Below are positions 1-9,963 of a DNA stretch of 64,000 nucleotides, one piece after another. The notes under the pieces are model-generated. The model was not told the origin of the DNA and ran no database searches. It saw only the letters and a program-made list of their open reading frames with translations. Origin of the DNA: Xanthostigma xanthostigma (taxonomy: Eukaryota; Arthropoda; Insecta; Raphidioptera; Raphidiidae); NCBI GenBank assembly GCA_963575645.1, contig OY754470.1:45663201-45727200 (forward strand), given 5' to 3'. The number at the start of each line of letters is the position of its first letter. Within the stretch, counting starts at the first letter, position 1. The translations under genes and the position numbers were made by a program.

Positions 1-772
1 AATCAGTGTCAACCAAAATTTATGTAGAGCGTAAATCGAAGAATTATGTCAAGTCAATTTACTCCATAAAATTATTGCAAACAAATATTAAAAAATAATT
101 GTATACTTATAAATTATTTATCTCGTCCAAAAAAAAATGTATGTATCAGAGTCCAGTGATATAATATTGTATTTTTGTTAAAAAGACAAAGTAACTCAAA
201 AATAAAAAAATCAAATACTCGTTAAGACTTAATCTCAAACTTTTTAAAACCATATTTATAGGCTTTCAGTACTCAATAACCAAATGTCTGATTAGTTTGT
301 TTTTTGTTTGTAATCTCAATTATTTACATTTTTGATTAACGTCTGTATAGAACTCTTCAAATAAATAAAAAAAAATTATTTTAGTTTACTGTTTTTTTAG
401 AGTTGTAACAAATATTTGGCTATTCGGCAACACTAATTATAATACATAAATAAATAGCTATAGTTTGCTACTACATTATGAAACTCCCATTGTTGACGTT
501 ATAATGCAATATCCTTAAGAACCCGTAAAACTCCCACGTTTTATCTTCCTTTCCCAAAAACGTCCCAAATGGCTAACTTCTTTAATATGTGGAGTTCTGC
601 CAATGAATTAAATATTGACATTTTTTGTGCTAGATTAAAACAAATAATGAATCATTAACTGTGGTTGTTGTCTTTCAATTGGGATTATTATTTTGCTTTT
701 GTTTATTTTGTACACTGCTCGGAACTTTCTGTTCCGTTGTGTTTATTGTTTTTAATTAAATAAATAAATATT
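1..772. other. AT-rich intergenic stretch
   Basis: I see no credible gene, RNA or terminal repeat here. Short poly-A and poly-T runs dominate and every frame is broken by frequent stops. Confidence 0.6.
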
Positions 773-779
773 TAAAAAA

Positions 780-993
780 ATTGGTTGTCTGTAAAGTCGG
801 TTTACGGACGATAGTTTTACGTGATAACGTCATAAAGAAACATTGAAATGCGTACAAGCCGACGCTTGGGCCGATCGTGCCTCTCTATCGCTTATACCGC
901 GCTCTCGCTTGCACGCTCAGGCTCAGGCGGAACGTGACACTTTTTCGTGCGTGCAGCCGGTGTTTCATCAATTTATAAGACGTTATCACGTCA
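780..993 (+). mobile_element. Short inverted-repeat element, copy A
   Basis: The inverted pair ACGTGATAACGTC (819-831) and GACGTTATCACGT (979-991) encloses a GC-rich core unlike the AT-rich flanks. A leader TTGGTTGTCTGTAAAGTCGG (781-800) precedes it. The same leader and inverted pair recur on the opposite strand at 10962-11526, so this is a dispersed family. It looks like a non-autonomous DNA element; no target duplication is clear. The open frame across the core (843-1040) is read as chance. Confidence 0.6.
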
Positions 994-999
994 AAAAAA

Positions 1000-1509
1000 A
1001 ATTATTCAAACAATGTATCTATATCGAACATAGCAACTAAAAATTAGTTAGGATCAATTTTAACCTCTACAAATCGAATATTTCCTTACAAAATCCGCCT
1101 AAGTCGAAATCCTTCATAACTCTATAATTGGAATTTTTTTGGCGTCTCCCTTGAAGTTCGACCTAGAGAGGTTCTACTGTATTTTTTAATTTGGCGCAAC
1201 ATACAGTGAAGTAAAAATGCATTGTTTTAACATGCTTGAGTGCCCTAGTCGAATTTTCGATATTCGATTTGATGCCGAATATATTTTACTCGTTGCAACT
1301 CTTTTTTATTACTCTTAAGACCCAAGTATTTGATAAAATATGTAAATTGTATAGATTCAGTGTAAAATAAAAAAAACCATAGCTGTATACTTCTAAATAA
1401 ATATTATAGAATTGCATTTATTATTTTTGTGAAATGTCTACCTCAGTCCTTTCAATTTTTTTTTAGGCAGCTAACAGCCAGGATCATCATATTTTCATTT
1501 TATTACTAT
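1000..1509. other. AT-rich stretch, nothing recognised
   Basis: No coding signal, structured RNA or inverted repeat stands out. Homopolymer-rich sequence only. Confidence 0.5.
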
Positions 1510-2002
1510 ACAGGATGATTTTTAAGTTGATTTTTCTTTTTAATAGCGTGTAGAAATCAAATAGACGAACAAATATTTTAAGTTTTTTTTTTATCAAAAC
1601 TCAAAAACAGAAGAGAAAGAGCCGTTCAAAGTTTAATTACATTTTATTTAATTAATTCAAAAGCCCAATTACCACACGCGAAGAAATGAAAGCAAGAATC
1701 GGAAATGCATCCCAAATAATTCGCGGAAGGCCCTTATCGCTACTACAAGCATGTACTTCTGTACGACGCACGCATTTTTATGTGCAACAAAACGGGGATA
1801 ACTTCGAACAATTTCTGTGAATACTTGATAATGACAACATAGTGAAATAACATAACGCCAGGATCGACCTCAAAATTTGATAAAATTTAATAAAACCTTG
1901 AAAGTTCGTTCCTCTTTCGTTTTTGAGTTTTGATAAAAAAATTACTCGAAATATTTTATTTCTATACGCTGTTAAAAAAAAATCAACTTAAAAATCACTG
2001 TG
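1510..2002. mobile_element. Tc1/mariner-like element with long inverted ends
   Basis: The left end (about 1512-1640) and right end (about 1900-2002) are inverted copies of each other over roughly 100 bp. They share the block TGATTTTTAAGTTGATTTTT and, further in, TTATCAAAACTCAAAAAC. Between them lies only a fragment of a transposase C-terminus (1677-1820). This fits an internally deleted Tc1/mariner-superfamily copy. Confidence 0.6.
1677..1820 (+). pseudogene. Transposase C-terminal fragment
   Basis: This 47-codon open segment starts with residues REEMKARIGNAS and ends NGDNFEQFL followed by TGA. In Tc1/mariner-type transposases a closing motif of the form NGGHFEHFL is common, and the spacing and final stop agree. 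The DNA-binding and catalytic parts are absent, so it is a relic inside the inverted-repeat element 1510-2002. There is no start codon of its own. Confidence 0.55.
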
Positions 2003-2029
2003 CATTTTAACAGATCAAAACGTGTCTAT

Positions 2030-2395
2030 TGTCTAACTCTGAGCAAAATGACGCCATGTTCGTTTGTGGGCGTTTGTTCATGTCGTCCACGTGACAAGGT
2101 ACTGTTTCCTGATTGGTTCTTGCTCAGAGCAAGCAAAGGACCTAGCAAGAAAAATAGCCCCTGTTCTGATTTTAAAATCTATCTTGTGAAGTAGCAGGCG
2201 AGCCCGCAGTGACGTCATTTCCAGCCTCGTATCCAGCTTGCCGGCTAGCAGAAGTTCAAACAGTGTTTTCAGCCTCGTGTGCAGCGGTCTTTACAATCAA
2301 TTCGCTGCAAATCTTCCAACATTCGAGATGGCACAGCACTTTAGAATCTTAGGTTAACCGAGCATCCAGGTTACGGAAATATAACCAGCGGCATT
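2030..2395 (+). repeat. Dispersed repeat family X, copy 1
   Basis: The stretch around GCAGTGACGTCATTTCCAGC (2207-2226) and the following GCTTGCCGGCTAGCAGAAG reappears inverted at 6345-6480. Its 3' part (AATTCGCTGCAAATCTTCC, from 2299) reappears diverged at 22456-22530. The family is unnamed by me. No inverted ends or tail are obvious. Confidence 0.6.
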
Positions 2396-2474
2396 ACACT
2401 CTTAGCTCTTTTTAATCCTGACTTTCTATACTTTAATTTTATTTGTTCAGATTACTCGAATCAAATATTCGTAA

Positions 2475-3320
2475 TAGTGTTGTATCGCTCCTGAGCGAGT
2501 CGTTCATAATGAACGACTCCTTTCTCGGAGCGGAGCGAGTCGCTTTTTTTTGTGAATGACTCACTCCGAGCGCCATTGCTCTGTGCTGAGCTATTCTGGA
2601 CTGTTGCATTCGCACATTTACAGAGCGCACACAGCGCAGGCCACAGATGCACTAGTGAATTTTGCACGTACGGAGTTATCTTTGCTGAGTCAATTAATGT
2701 TGAATGACCAGGCGCGGTCGCAGCCTGAAATTTTGGAGGGGGTCACTCACTACACTAATAAAAAATAGGTATCTGGAATAAAATAAACATTAGTGCACAA
2801 GACACAATTTTATTTTATACAGTCCCTATAAAACAAATGGAAGTCGTCTTTTAGGGGATAGCTAATTTTCCTTTTATTATTTGGCAAATTTCTGAAATTT
2901 TTCAATTACCTTAGATTTTGGGGGGGGGGGGGTCATGTCCCCTTCGGACCGCGCCTGTGAATGACACACTGTAAGTGTAACAGTGACTTAAATCATTCAC
3001 ATTGACGTCGTTGACAAAAATATAATATTGTAACAATAAACAGTATTATTGTTAAGCTTTTATTATAATTTATAGTTTTTTCGAAATGCGAATAATATAA
3101 GATCAGAATCATATTAAAATGAGCTCAGAGCTGAGTGTGTGCAATGCTAAGTGACTACTGAGCATGCATGATGACAGTTCACACCTCTGCAGTCTGCATT
3201 CCTATGTAGTGCGTACTGTCTAGTGTCGCTCCTTTGAACGACTCCCTCTGAGCGACTCTTTTTAGTGAGCGGAGCACACGGAGCCAGCTTCCAATAAAGA
3301 GTCATGTGAACACATCACTA
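2475..3320. mobile_element. Non-autonomous hAT element (846 bp)
   Basis: A perfect 8-bp direct repeat ATTCGTAA flanks the unit (2467-2474 and 3321-3328). The ends are inverted, TAGTGTTGTA against CACATCACTA, matching at 8 of 10 positions. Eight-base target duplications and TAGTG-type ends are hallmarks of the hAT superfamily. Subterminal GAGCGACTC-like repeats occur at both ends, as expected for transposase binding. There is no transposase gene. A second hAT element is nested inside at 2709-2957. Confidence 0.85.
2709..2957. mobile_element. Nested hAT MITE (249 bp)
   Basis: The ends CAGGCGCGGTC and GACCGCGCCTG are perfect 11-bp inverted repeats. They are flanked by a perfect 8-bp direct repeat TGAATGAC (2701-2708, 2958-2965). 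It sits within the larger hAT element 2475-3320, so it is the younger insertion. It contains a run of about 12 G near 2921-2932 and no coding capacity. Confidence 0.88.
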
Positions 3321-3492
3321 ATTCGTAATTTCATGCTCACATTAAAATTATTTGTCATACTTGCACCACACTTATCACAACTGCAATGCAATTATTACAA
3401 TTACACGGTTAATTAAATGTAATTAACAAATTGCATTATTTTTATAAACTAATCACACACAAAGAACTTGGCGACTGCAGGATTCTTAGTAA

Positions 3493-3686
3493 TAGTGCTA
3501 ACACACGGTCGAACTTGGTCCGGTCCGACAACGGACATGGTACGGTGGATCTTGCAACAGACGACCGAATCTGTTCCCATCGAACCGGGCGGACACGCAG
3601 ACTACTGTACAGACGAACAGATTTGGTACGGAGCGGACCAGATCCGCTGTCCGCTTCGAACCAAGTTCGACCGTCTGTTAGTACTA
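3493..3686. mobile_element. GC-rich MITE with 27-bp inverted ends
   Basis: The left end (3493-3519) and right end (3660-3686) are inverted copies sharing ACGGTCGAACTTGG. The interior repeats the pattern imperfectly (GGTCCGGTCCGAC and GCGGACCAGATCC). A TA dinucleotide may be the target duplication. The overlapping open frames (97 and 83 codons) are byproducts of the GC-rich palindrome. Confidence 0.65.
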
Positions 3687-4028
3687 TTATACAGCCAGAC
3701 AGGCACAGAGGTGAAATGAAATAGTATGTTGCATAATCTCTTTTACGTAGGTATGTAAATAATCAAGATCAAGAGGTTACCTCGTTCCGCTGGATAGTAG
3801 TGGGATGGGATGACGTGACCCGGCGGACCTGTCAATTAGCAAAAAACCATGCTGAATCGAATGAGCGTACCTAGAAGTCTGTACAGAGATAAGGCTATTG
3901 TAGTTTTCAAGTTATAACGTTTTTAATTTTTCCAAGAAAAAATTATAAAAATGTGTCTAACTCCTAAAACAAAAGAGATACAGAGTTGTGGGTAGTCTAA
4001 TTGGATTCAGCGTGGTTTTTTCCGTAAG

Positions 4029-4048
4029 TACGGTTAATATTAACCGTA
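4029..4048. repeat. Perfect 20-bp palindrome
   Basis: TACGGTTAATATTAACCGTA reads identically on both strands. It lies in unannotated sequence about 115 bp upstream of a mariner-like copy. It could be a dimeric protein-binding site or the centre of a lost inverted repeat. Confidence 0.6.
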
Positions 4049-4163
4049 TCGGAAGGCTCATAGTGTCGCAATAAGTCGCCGATTTACGAAAACATCGAAA
4101 ACCTTCAATTTTTTGAAAAAAATAAAAGTATCATTGGTATGCCTGAATTTACTTGACCTTATA

Positions 4164-5068
4164 AAGGGTGTTTTTTTTGGAGGTTTGGTTTTGAAATTGG
4201 CAACACCGTTTCAAGTGACAGTTAATTTGACAGTTGACAGATGATTTGTGGTCACTATGTTTTGCCATTTCACCATGAATAGACTTACATCAGTACAACG
4301 CTTGCAAATTGTGCAAATTTATTTTGAAAATTATGGTTCAGTTTGCCAAACTAACCGTGCGCTACGTCCATTTTACGGTCGACATAATCGTCCATCCGAG
4401 CAAGTTATTCGGAAAACCATGGATCGTTTTCGAACTACGCATACTCTAGTTGATAATACGCATCCACAAAGACGCCATATAGTGCGCACAGAAGATGCCA
4501 TTGCTGCTGTGGTGCGTAGTGTTGAGGAGGGCCCGAATGAGTAGATACGCCGTCGTGCTCAGCAATTGGGACTGTGCCCATACACGTTGTGGAAGATTTT
4601 GCGAAAAGATCTTGGCTTACGAGTTTACAAGATCCAGCTTGTACAAGAGTTAAAGCCGCGTGACCATTATGCGCGCTGTACGTTCGGTGAATGGGCCGAA
4701 AACAATATTCAGCTTGATCCTTTTTTTCAACGCAAAATTTTGATCTCACACCTATGGATTACTTTCTTTGGGGATACGTGAAGTCACTAGTCTACGCCGA
4801 TAAACCACATACGTTGGATCACTTGGAAGTCAACATTCGCCGCGCTATTGGCGATATACGGCCCCAGATGCTCGATAAAGTGATCGAAAATTGGACTTCC
4901 CGATTGCGCTTCATTCGAGCGAGCCGTGGCGCCCATATGCCCGAAATCATATTTAAACATTAATGGCATAAAATTATATTTTAAACAAAGCCAACAACGT
5001 GGCCAGCAACCTTATTTTTACGTGTTTTATTTCATTTTAAATTTGTATACCTCTAAAAAAACACCCAT
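4164..5068 (+). mobile_element. Decayed Tc1/mariner element (about 905 bp)
   Basis: The ends are inverted: AAGGGTGTTTTTTTTGGAGGT on the left and ACCTCTAAAAAAACACCCAT on the right. Each is flanked by TA (4162-4163, 5069-5070), the Tc1/mariner target. The interior carries a broken transposase gene (4275-4963) that has lost its catalytic core. The GGGTGTTTTTT end also caps the foldback nested in the hAT element at 18375-19284, suggesting a related family. Confidence 0.8.
4275..4963 (+). pseudogene. Mariner-type transposase, nonsense plus core deletion
   Basis: The start MNRLTSVQRLQIVQIYFEN is a helix-turn-helix DNA-binding region of the type found in IS630/Tc1/mariner transposases. The frame runs to 4541, where TAG (4542-4544) interrupts it. 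Reading then continues in the same frame to about 4739 (motifs RRRAQQLGLCPYTLW, FGEWAENN). Next comes a junction into a different frame, beginning near GATCTCACACCTATGGATTAC, that encodes DLTPMDYFLWGYVKSLVY and ends EIIFKH at 4963. The DLTPMDYFLWG motif is the usual block around the third acidic residue. The segment holding the first two catalytic Asp residues is missing at the junction, so the copy cannot encode an active enzyme. Confidence 0.85.
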
Positions 5069-5076
5069 TAGAAAAA

Positions 5077-5412
5077 GTCTGCTGAACTAATGAGCAAAAG
5101 CGCAGAACTGTATCTCTTCTGGTTTCGTAGTTATGACCATTTGAAAATTTCAAAAATTAAAATCTCGATTATCTCCGAAACGAGACAATACCTATACAGG
5201 GCTGCGCTTGTGCTCATTGCATTCAGTGTGTCAAAATCTCATCAACTCGTTCTGGGATATTTCAATTTTGGCGCTCTAAGACTCTAACCAACTGAGCTAA
5301 GTGATCAAGTTCATCTACAGTACGCTAATTACTGATTGCTGGACTATGCCTAGCGCTCCGAAGTATATTTTAATTTGTCTCTTCACTATATGTAACATGG
5401 TCGACCCTAATA
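5077..5412. other. Unassigned stretch with a tRNA A-box relic
   Basis: Read on the - strand from about 5315, the sequence contains TTAGCTCAGTTGGTTAGAGT, a good tRNA D-arm/A-box match, but no convincing B-box or anticodon arm follows. This is probably the worn head of a tRNA-derived SINE. The rest shows no coding or structural signal. Confidence 0.4.
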
Positions 5413-5535
5413 TTATAAAAAGATAAAGTTTGTAAGTTTGGATGTAGGAGGTAATCTCATTTGATTTCAAAAAAATTTTCACCAAAAAACGGTGGCAGTC
5501 TACAAATTCGGACGAAGCTGAACCGGGCCGCTAAC
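5413..5535 (+). mobile_element. Helitron-like family B, internally deleted copy
   Basis: It opens with AAAGTTTGTAAGTTTGGATG and closes with the family B 3' end: a GACGAAGCTGAACCGGGCC hairpin region followed by GCTAA where other copies have GCTAG. About 100 bp of the usual interior is missing. Family B recurs more than ten times in the window. Confidence 0.65.
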
Positions 5536-5970
5536 AGATTATAAAACTTTATTAAGATAAGTAAAATCCAAGAAAATTTTCAAAAAATGTTTTATACCAA
5601 TTTTGTCAAAAAATTGCGACTGGTTATAACCTTAACACGGCCCTGTTAAAATTATTATTGATTTCGAGACTTCATGTTAAAAAAAATCGACGTGGGCGTT
5701 TAATTTCAGTGTGTTACATTTTATAATTTCGCTATCCGCAGACTGTAAAGTGAAAACATTGTTGCTGAAATAATAAGTAATGCCATGTCCTTGGCAAAAA
5801 TTCAGGAAAAATCAATATTTCAGTACCTTGACACTTGACTATCTATCTGCATTTAAGCTGGATTCTAACAATCATTGGCCGAACAAAATCGGGTAAATTA
5901 TTTTAACAGTTCAACTAAGCCCGTGTCGAGGTTGCATTGCCAGTATATGAGAGCGTAAGCTATATATTGA
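5536..5970. other. AT-rich stretch, nothing recognised
   Basis: No gene, tail or inverted end is visible. Confidence 0.5.
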
Positions 5971-5971
5971 A

Positions 5972-6334
5972 CAAGCGGTCCCGCCCGGTTTCACCCGGGT
6001 GCAAAAGAACGAATAAGGGGGATGGGGGAACATGAGTACGCACGTTCATCTTCGTTTACAGAGATGAATGTTGTGTCCAAATTTCATGATAATCGGAGTT
6101 ACTGTTCAAAAGTTTTTGTTGGACGGACTAATTTTCAGTTATATTTTGCAACATTTTTCATTGTTGCTCCGCTCCTATAGGTAGGGTACTATTATATAGC
6201 CTATAGCCTTCCTCGATAAATGGATTGTCAAAAAAAAAAAAAAATTCAATTCGAACCAGTAGTTCCTGAGATTAGCACGTTCAACCAAACAAACAAACTC
6301 TTCAGCTTTATATATTATAGTATAGAAGTATAGA
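5972..6334 (-). mobile_element. Helitron-like family A copy
   Basis: On the - strand the 5' end reads TATATAAAGCTGAAGAGTTT and the 3' end holds the hairpin CACCCGGGTGAAACCGGGCG. The terminal CTAG is changed to CTTG. No inverted ends or target duplication are present, which with the 3' hairpin fits a Helitron. It has no coding capacity. This family is the commonest in the window. Confidence 0.7.
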
Positions 6335-6344
6335 TTAAGGCCGC

Positions 6345-6540
6345 TGCATACGAGACTAGAAACACTGCTCGGACTTCTGCTGGCCGGTAGGCTGGGTACG
6401 AAGCTGGAAATGACGTCACTGCGGGCTCGCGTGTTAGCTCACAAGATACGTTTTAAAATTAGAACAGGGGCTATTTTTCTTGCTAGAAAACTAATAGTGA
6501 AATCTAGCAAGGAATCTAGCCTCGTGTGCAGCAATCTTTA
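6345..6540 (-). repeat. Dispersed repeat family X, copy 2
   Basis: 6345-6480 is the reverse complement of 2050-2260 with moderate divergence (shared GAAATGACGTCACTGCGGGC). The distal piece AGCCTCGTGTGCAGC is in the opposite orientation relative to it, so the copy is internally inverted compared with copy 1. Confidence 0.55.
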
Positions 6541-6660
6541 TTTATTATTTATATTAACTTCACTTGTAAGTTTGTATTTATGTATGTTTGTTTGTAACCT
6601 CCGTTTGGACTACAGCAAGTGATTTATTGCTGTAGTATAATATACCAGCACTGTGACTAC

Positions 6661-6748
6661 AGTGGGTAGCCGTACGGTCTAAAACACGGGTCTTCGCTGA
6701 CGTCAACTCTCGGAATCACGGGTCGTGGTTCTAATCCCGTCCACGCCG
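6661..6748 (+). repeat. tRNA-derived SINE head
   Basis: TAGCCGTACGGTCTAA resembles a class II (Leu/Ser) tRNA A-box, and GTGGTTCTAATCCCGTCC is a good B-box/T-arm. An A-rich stretch follows directly. The anticodon arm does not fold, so this is a SINE head or tRNA pseudogene rather than a working tRNA. Confidence 0.5.
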
Positions 6749-6786
6749 AAAAAAAAAATGTTTTTTTTACGGCAAATTTTTGACAA

Positions 6787-7903
6787 TAAATCGAACTAAA
6801 AAGTGGAAAATAAATATAGTTTAAAAAAAACTAAAAAATACGCTTTATATCAAACTAAAAAGTGAAAGATAAATATAGTTTAAAAAGTAATTAAAACACA
6901 CGCTTTATATCGAACTAAAAAGTACAAAATATTTTTTTTAAAATAAGCTTAAAACAATAATAAATAAAAAATACTAGTATTATTGTGAAAAAAGCGTGGG
7001 GCGCTCGATGTACGAAAATGTGGAACAATGCGCCCTACGCTTTTTTCACAATAATGCTAGTATTTTTTTATTACGCTTTATATTAGTTTGGGTTGTAAAT
7101 ATGTATGTATGTAACTAACTCCGTAACGGAATCTTTGAGCATAATTTTCACCAATTTCCCGAAGTCTGATTAATTTGAAACTTTGCATACGTATCAAGGA
7201 CCGATGACAATGCAATAATTTGATAACAGTTTCCCATTATCCTTATTAGGACCCCCAGGATTAATAAATTCTTTTATAGATCCTCTGTAGTAAACGCTTT
7301 ATTTTCACCAATTTCCCGAAGTCTGATTAATTTGAAACTTTGCATACGTATCAAGGACCGATGACAATGCAATAATTTGATAACAGTTTCCCATTATCCT
7401 TATTAGGACCCCCAGGATTAATAAATTCTTTTATAGATCCTCAGATTAATTTGAAACTTTGCATACGTATCAAGGACCGATGACAATGCAATAATTTGAT
7501 AACAGTTTCCCATTATCCTTATTAGGACCCCCAGGATTAATAAATTCTTTTATAGATCCTCAAACTAAAAAGTGAAAAATAAAATATAGTTTAAAAAAAA
7601 CTAAAAAACACGCTTTATATCGCACTAAAAAGTAAAAAATAATTGTTTTAAAATAAGCTTAAAAAGCGTGGGGCGCTTTGTTCCACATTTTCGTACATCG
7701 AGCGCCCAACGCTTTTTAAGCTTATTTTAAAACAATTATTTTTTACTTTTTAGTGCGATATAAAGCGTGTTTTTTAGTTTTTTTTAAACTATATTTTTTA
7801 TTCATTATTGTTTTAAGCTTATTTTAAAAAAATATTTTTTACTTTTTAGTTCGATATAAAGCGTGTTTTTTAGTTTTTTTTAAACAATATTTTTTTACTA
7901 GGC
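6787..7903. repeat. Composite of nested palindromes and tandem copies
   Basis: An outer inverted pair (about 6840-6960 against 7804-7903) shares the words CGCTTTATATCGAACTAAAAAGT and AAAATAAGCTTAAAACAAT in opposite orientations. Inside are a hairpin with arms 6961-7003 and 7030-7073, a three-copy tandem repeat (7144-7560), and a second palindrome with arms about 7577-7677 and 7701-7802. Both hairpin loops carry GTTCCACATTTTCGTAC, in opposite orientations. The stem motif AAGCGTGGGGCGC ends each arm. No transposase is seen. Confidence 0.8.
7144..7560 (+). repeat. Tandem repeat, three near-identical units
   Basis: The phrase CTTTGCATACGTATCAAGGA recurs three times at offsets of 157 and 119 bp. 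As far as I can read, the units are identical where they overlap. The third lacks a 38-bp linker (TCTGTAGTAAACGC and following). The near identity implies very recent duplication or an assembly artefact. Confidence 0.85.
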
Positions 7904-8821
7904 ATAATTAATAGCGGTCTAAAACACATATATATGAATCCAGCTTTAGTCATAGATATGCCTACGTAATATTTTAGTTTGTATCAACGATATCTCCGTT
8001 TGGAACTGTTTTTTATAATTCCTTTTGGATTAGATACATATTTAGGCAATTATATTAAAATATTTTGCAATGTATACAACACGTTCGCCAGTACGGAAGT
8101 ATTAATTCATTTATTATCAATTTTGCTGTCTCATTGTCACAAAAAAGTAATTAGTTTCGTCAAACTAACAAAATCGTTTAGAAAATAATACAGGTAGAAT
8201 AGTTGGAATTGAGTGGAATAACATTTTTGTCGAAATTCATTTTTTATTTTCATAAAAACCAGGCTAAAAACATCCAATAATAAAATGTTTTTTTGTTAAC
8301 AATTTTAGAAAATAGCGGCACCCACGCTGAAGTTACTATTCATAAAAACAAAGTGCCATCGCGAGTTACGTATCTATTCTTTCATAGTCACTCAAGAATA
8401 GATATAGCTGGACCGATTTTAATGAAATTCGGTGCATTCTCTACTGCGATATCCTAAGCTAACATAAGGTTTCTGTCAAAATTCAAAATTTTCGTGAGTG
8501 AGACGTCACTTAAGGCTAACGTAATAAATCGGTTCAAATCTGTTACAAAAATGTGTGAGTTGTTAAAATGTTTTTGTTATTACTTAATAGTTAGCTTGGT
8601 AATAATCAATAATGATCTAGATAGCTGACTTGAACTTTTTACCGGAAAGTCATTAATCAGTATCATAAACTTGCTTTGGTAGTATATGTTATATCTGGGG
8701 TCATACGGCAAAATAGATTATGGTAATTTTTCGATAAATTAATTTAATAAAAATTTTATTGTTCAATTTAGTTAGTGATCTATTCTTATCGTTGACACAT
8801 TCGCCTGGATGATGTGATATG
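7904..8821. other. Unassigned, possible repeat relic
   Basis: Most is featureless. AGCTGGACCGATTTTAATGA at 8407-8426 resembles the interior of Helitron-like copies elsewhere in the window, but no ends are identifiable. Confidence 0.4.
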
Positions 8822-9140
8822 TTAACGTCCATTTCTCGACTTTATGTCATAACAGACGCCATTCGCACCATTACTATTTTCCATCTATTACACTTCCCGT
8901 TATTTTCTACATTTTTAAACTTCCACTTAATTAATAGCAATGGGTGAATGATGAATTTTTGGACATTAGGATGAGGTAGGCAAATTTTCAGCATAGGATT
9001 TTGACAGGTAATCGGCCATGGCCTTGAATAAGGATCCATTTATCTGGAATTATTGAGGAGAACCATGGAAACCCTCAACAAAATGGCCGGTACAGGAATT
9101 ACCGTTTCTCGGCGAGAGCAACAGGAAAAAATCCTCAGAT
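8822..9140 (-). mobile_element. tRNA-derived SINE, head truncated
   Basis: This is the reverse complement of the body of the SINE at 12158-12567. Shared words include GTCCATTTCTCGACTTTATG, AGGCCATGGCC and TTTCTCGGCGAGAG. The tRNA-like head and the (ATT)n tail are both missing. Moderate divergence from the other copy indicates an old insertion. Confidence 0.75.
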
Positions 9141-9650
9141 TATTCCGTTTCATTACGAGGTTGTCCCCTTTTTTAGCTTATTTGACTGCACTATATAAGC
9201 ACTTTTGTCTTTTGGCTACTGATTACATACGTAGTTTAGTCAGTAATAAATGATTCATCGTTGTATTGTTGGTATTATGCACTTCGCGTGTATTCGCGGT
9301 ATCGTACTCCCTCCCGCTCGAGCTGAATGTCGCGCGTTCCTCGCAAGTCGCAAGATCTGTCGTACCGGCCGATGCGTCATCGTCTATCACAACCGCGAAC
9401 AATCAAAACCATATTGACTGCCGTTATTGTTGTCTTCAATCTTATCCAGCAATTCGGAACCACCGAGAGACATTTAAAACGCACAGTCATGCAAATGTTA
9501 TGGGTGACAATTGTTGGGGAAGATTTGGGAATCACGATTGACGACATTCATCAACCCTCACACCCAAAAAAATTATTTGGTGATTACGAGAACTTCACAA
9601 TGGAATTTTCTTTGTTTATCTGCGGTTTTTTTAAAGAGAACAGTCATTAA
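9141..9650 (+). other. Unassigned segment with LTR-like signals and an open frame
   Basis: A TATA-like ACTATATAAGC (9191-9201) is followed about 50 bp later by AATAAA (9245-9250), then a GC-rich tract (about 9280-9420) unlike the flanks. An ATG-initiated frame, MSRVPRKSQDLSYRPMR, runs from 9327 to 9650 (107 codons). The layout resembles an LTR with leader and the start of a gag-like frame, but I recognise no domain, no primer-binding site and no second LTR. Confidence 0.3.
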
Positions 9651-9685
9651 TTTGAGAATATCTACGGTTTCAAATGATGAATATA

Positions 9686-9963
9686 TTAGCGGTCCCGCCC
9701 GGTTTGAACCGGGTGCAAAAGAACGAATGAGTACGCACGTTTATCTTAGTTTACCGAGATGAATGTTGTGTCCAAATTTCATGTCGGACGGACATTTTTC
9801 ATTGATGCTCCGCTCCTTATTGGTCGTAGCGTGATATTATATAGTCTATAGCCTTCCTTGATTAATGGACTATCCAACAAAAAAAAAATTCAATTCAAAC
9901 CAGTAGTTTCTGAGATAAGCGCGTACAATCAAACAAACAAATTCTTCATCTTTATAGTGTAGA
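9686..9963 (-). mobile_element. Helitron-like family A copy
   Basis: On the - strand it runs from an AAGATGAAGAATTTG 5' region to the 3' hairpin CACCCGGTTCAAACCGGGCG. The terminal CTAG has decayed to CTAA. Family-specific interior words (AGGCTATAGACTATATAAT, TGAAATTTGGACACAAC) are present. Confidence 0.7.

Noticed and set aside
843..1040. 65-codon open frame in the GC-rich core of copy A
   Set aside because: It lies inside a dispersed inverted-repeat element and its product is not recognisable.
3431..3724. Two overlapping open frames of 97 and 83 codons
   Set aside because: They arise from the GC-rich inverted repeats of the MITE 3493-3686.
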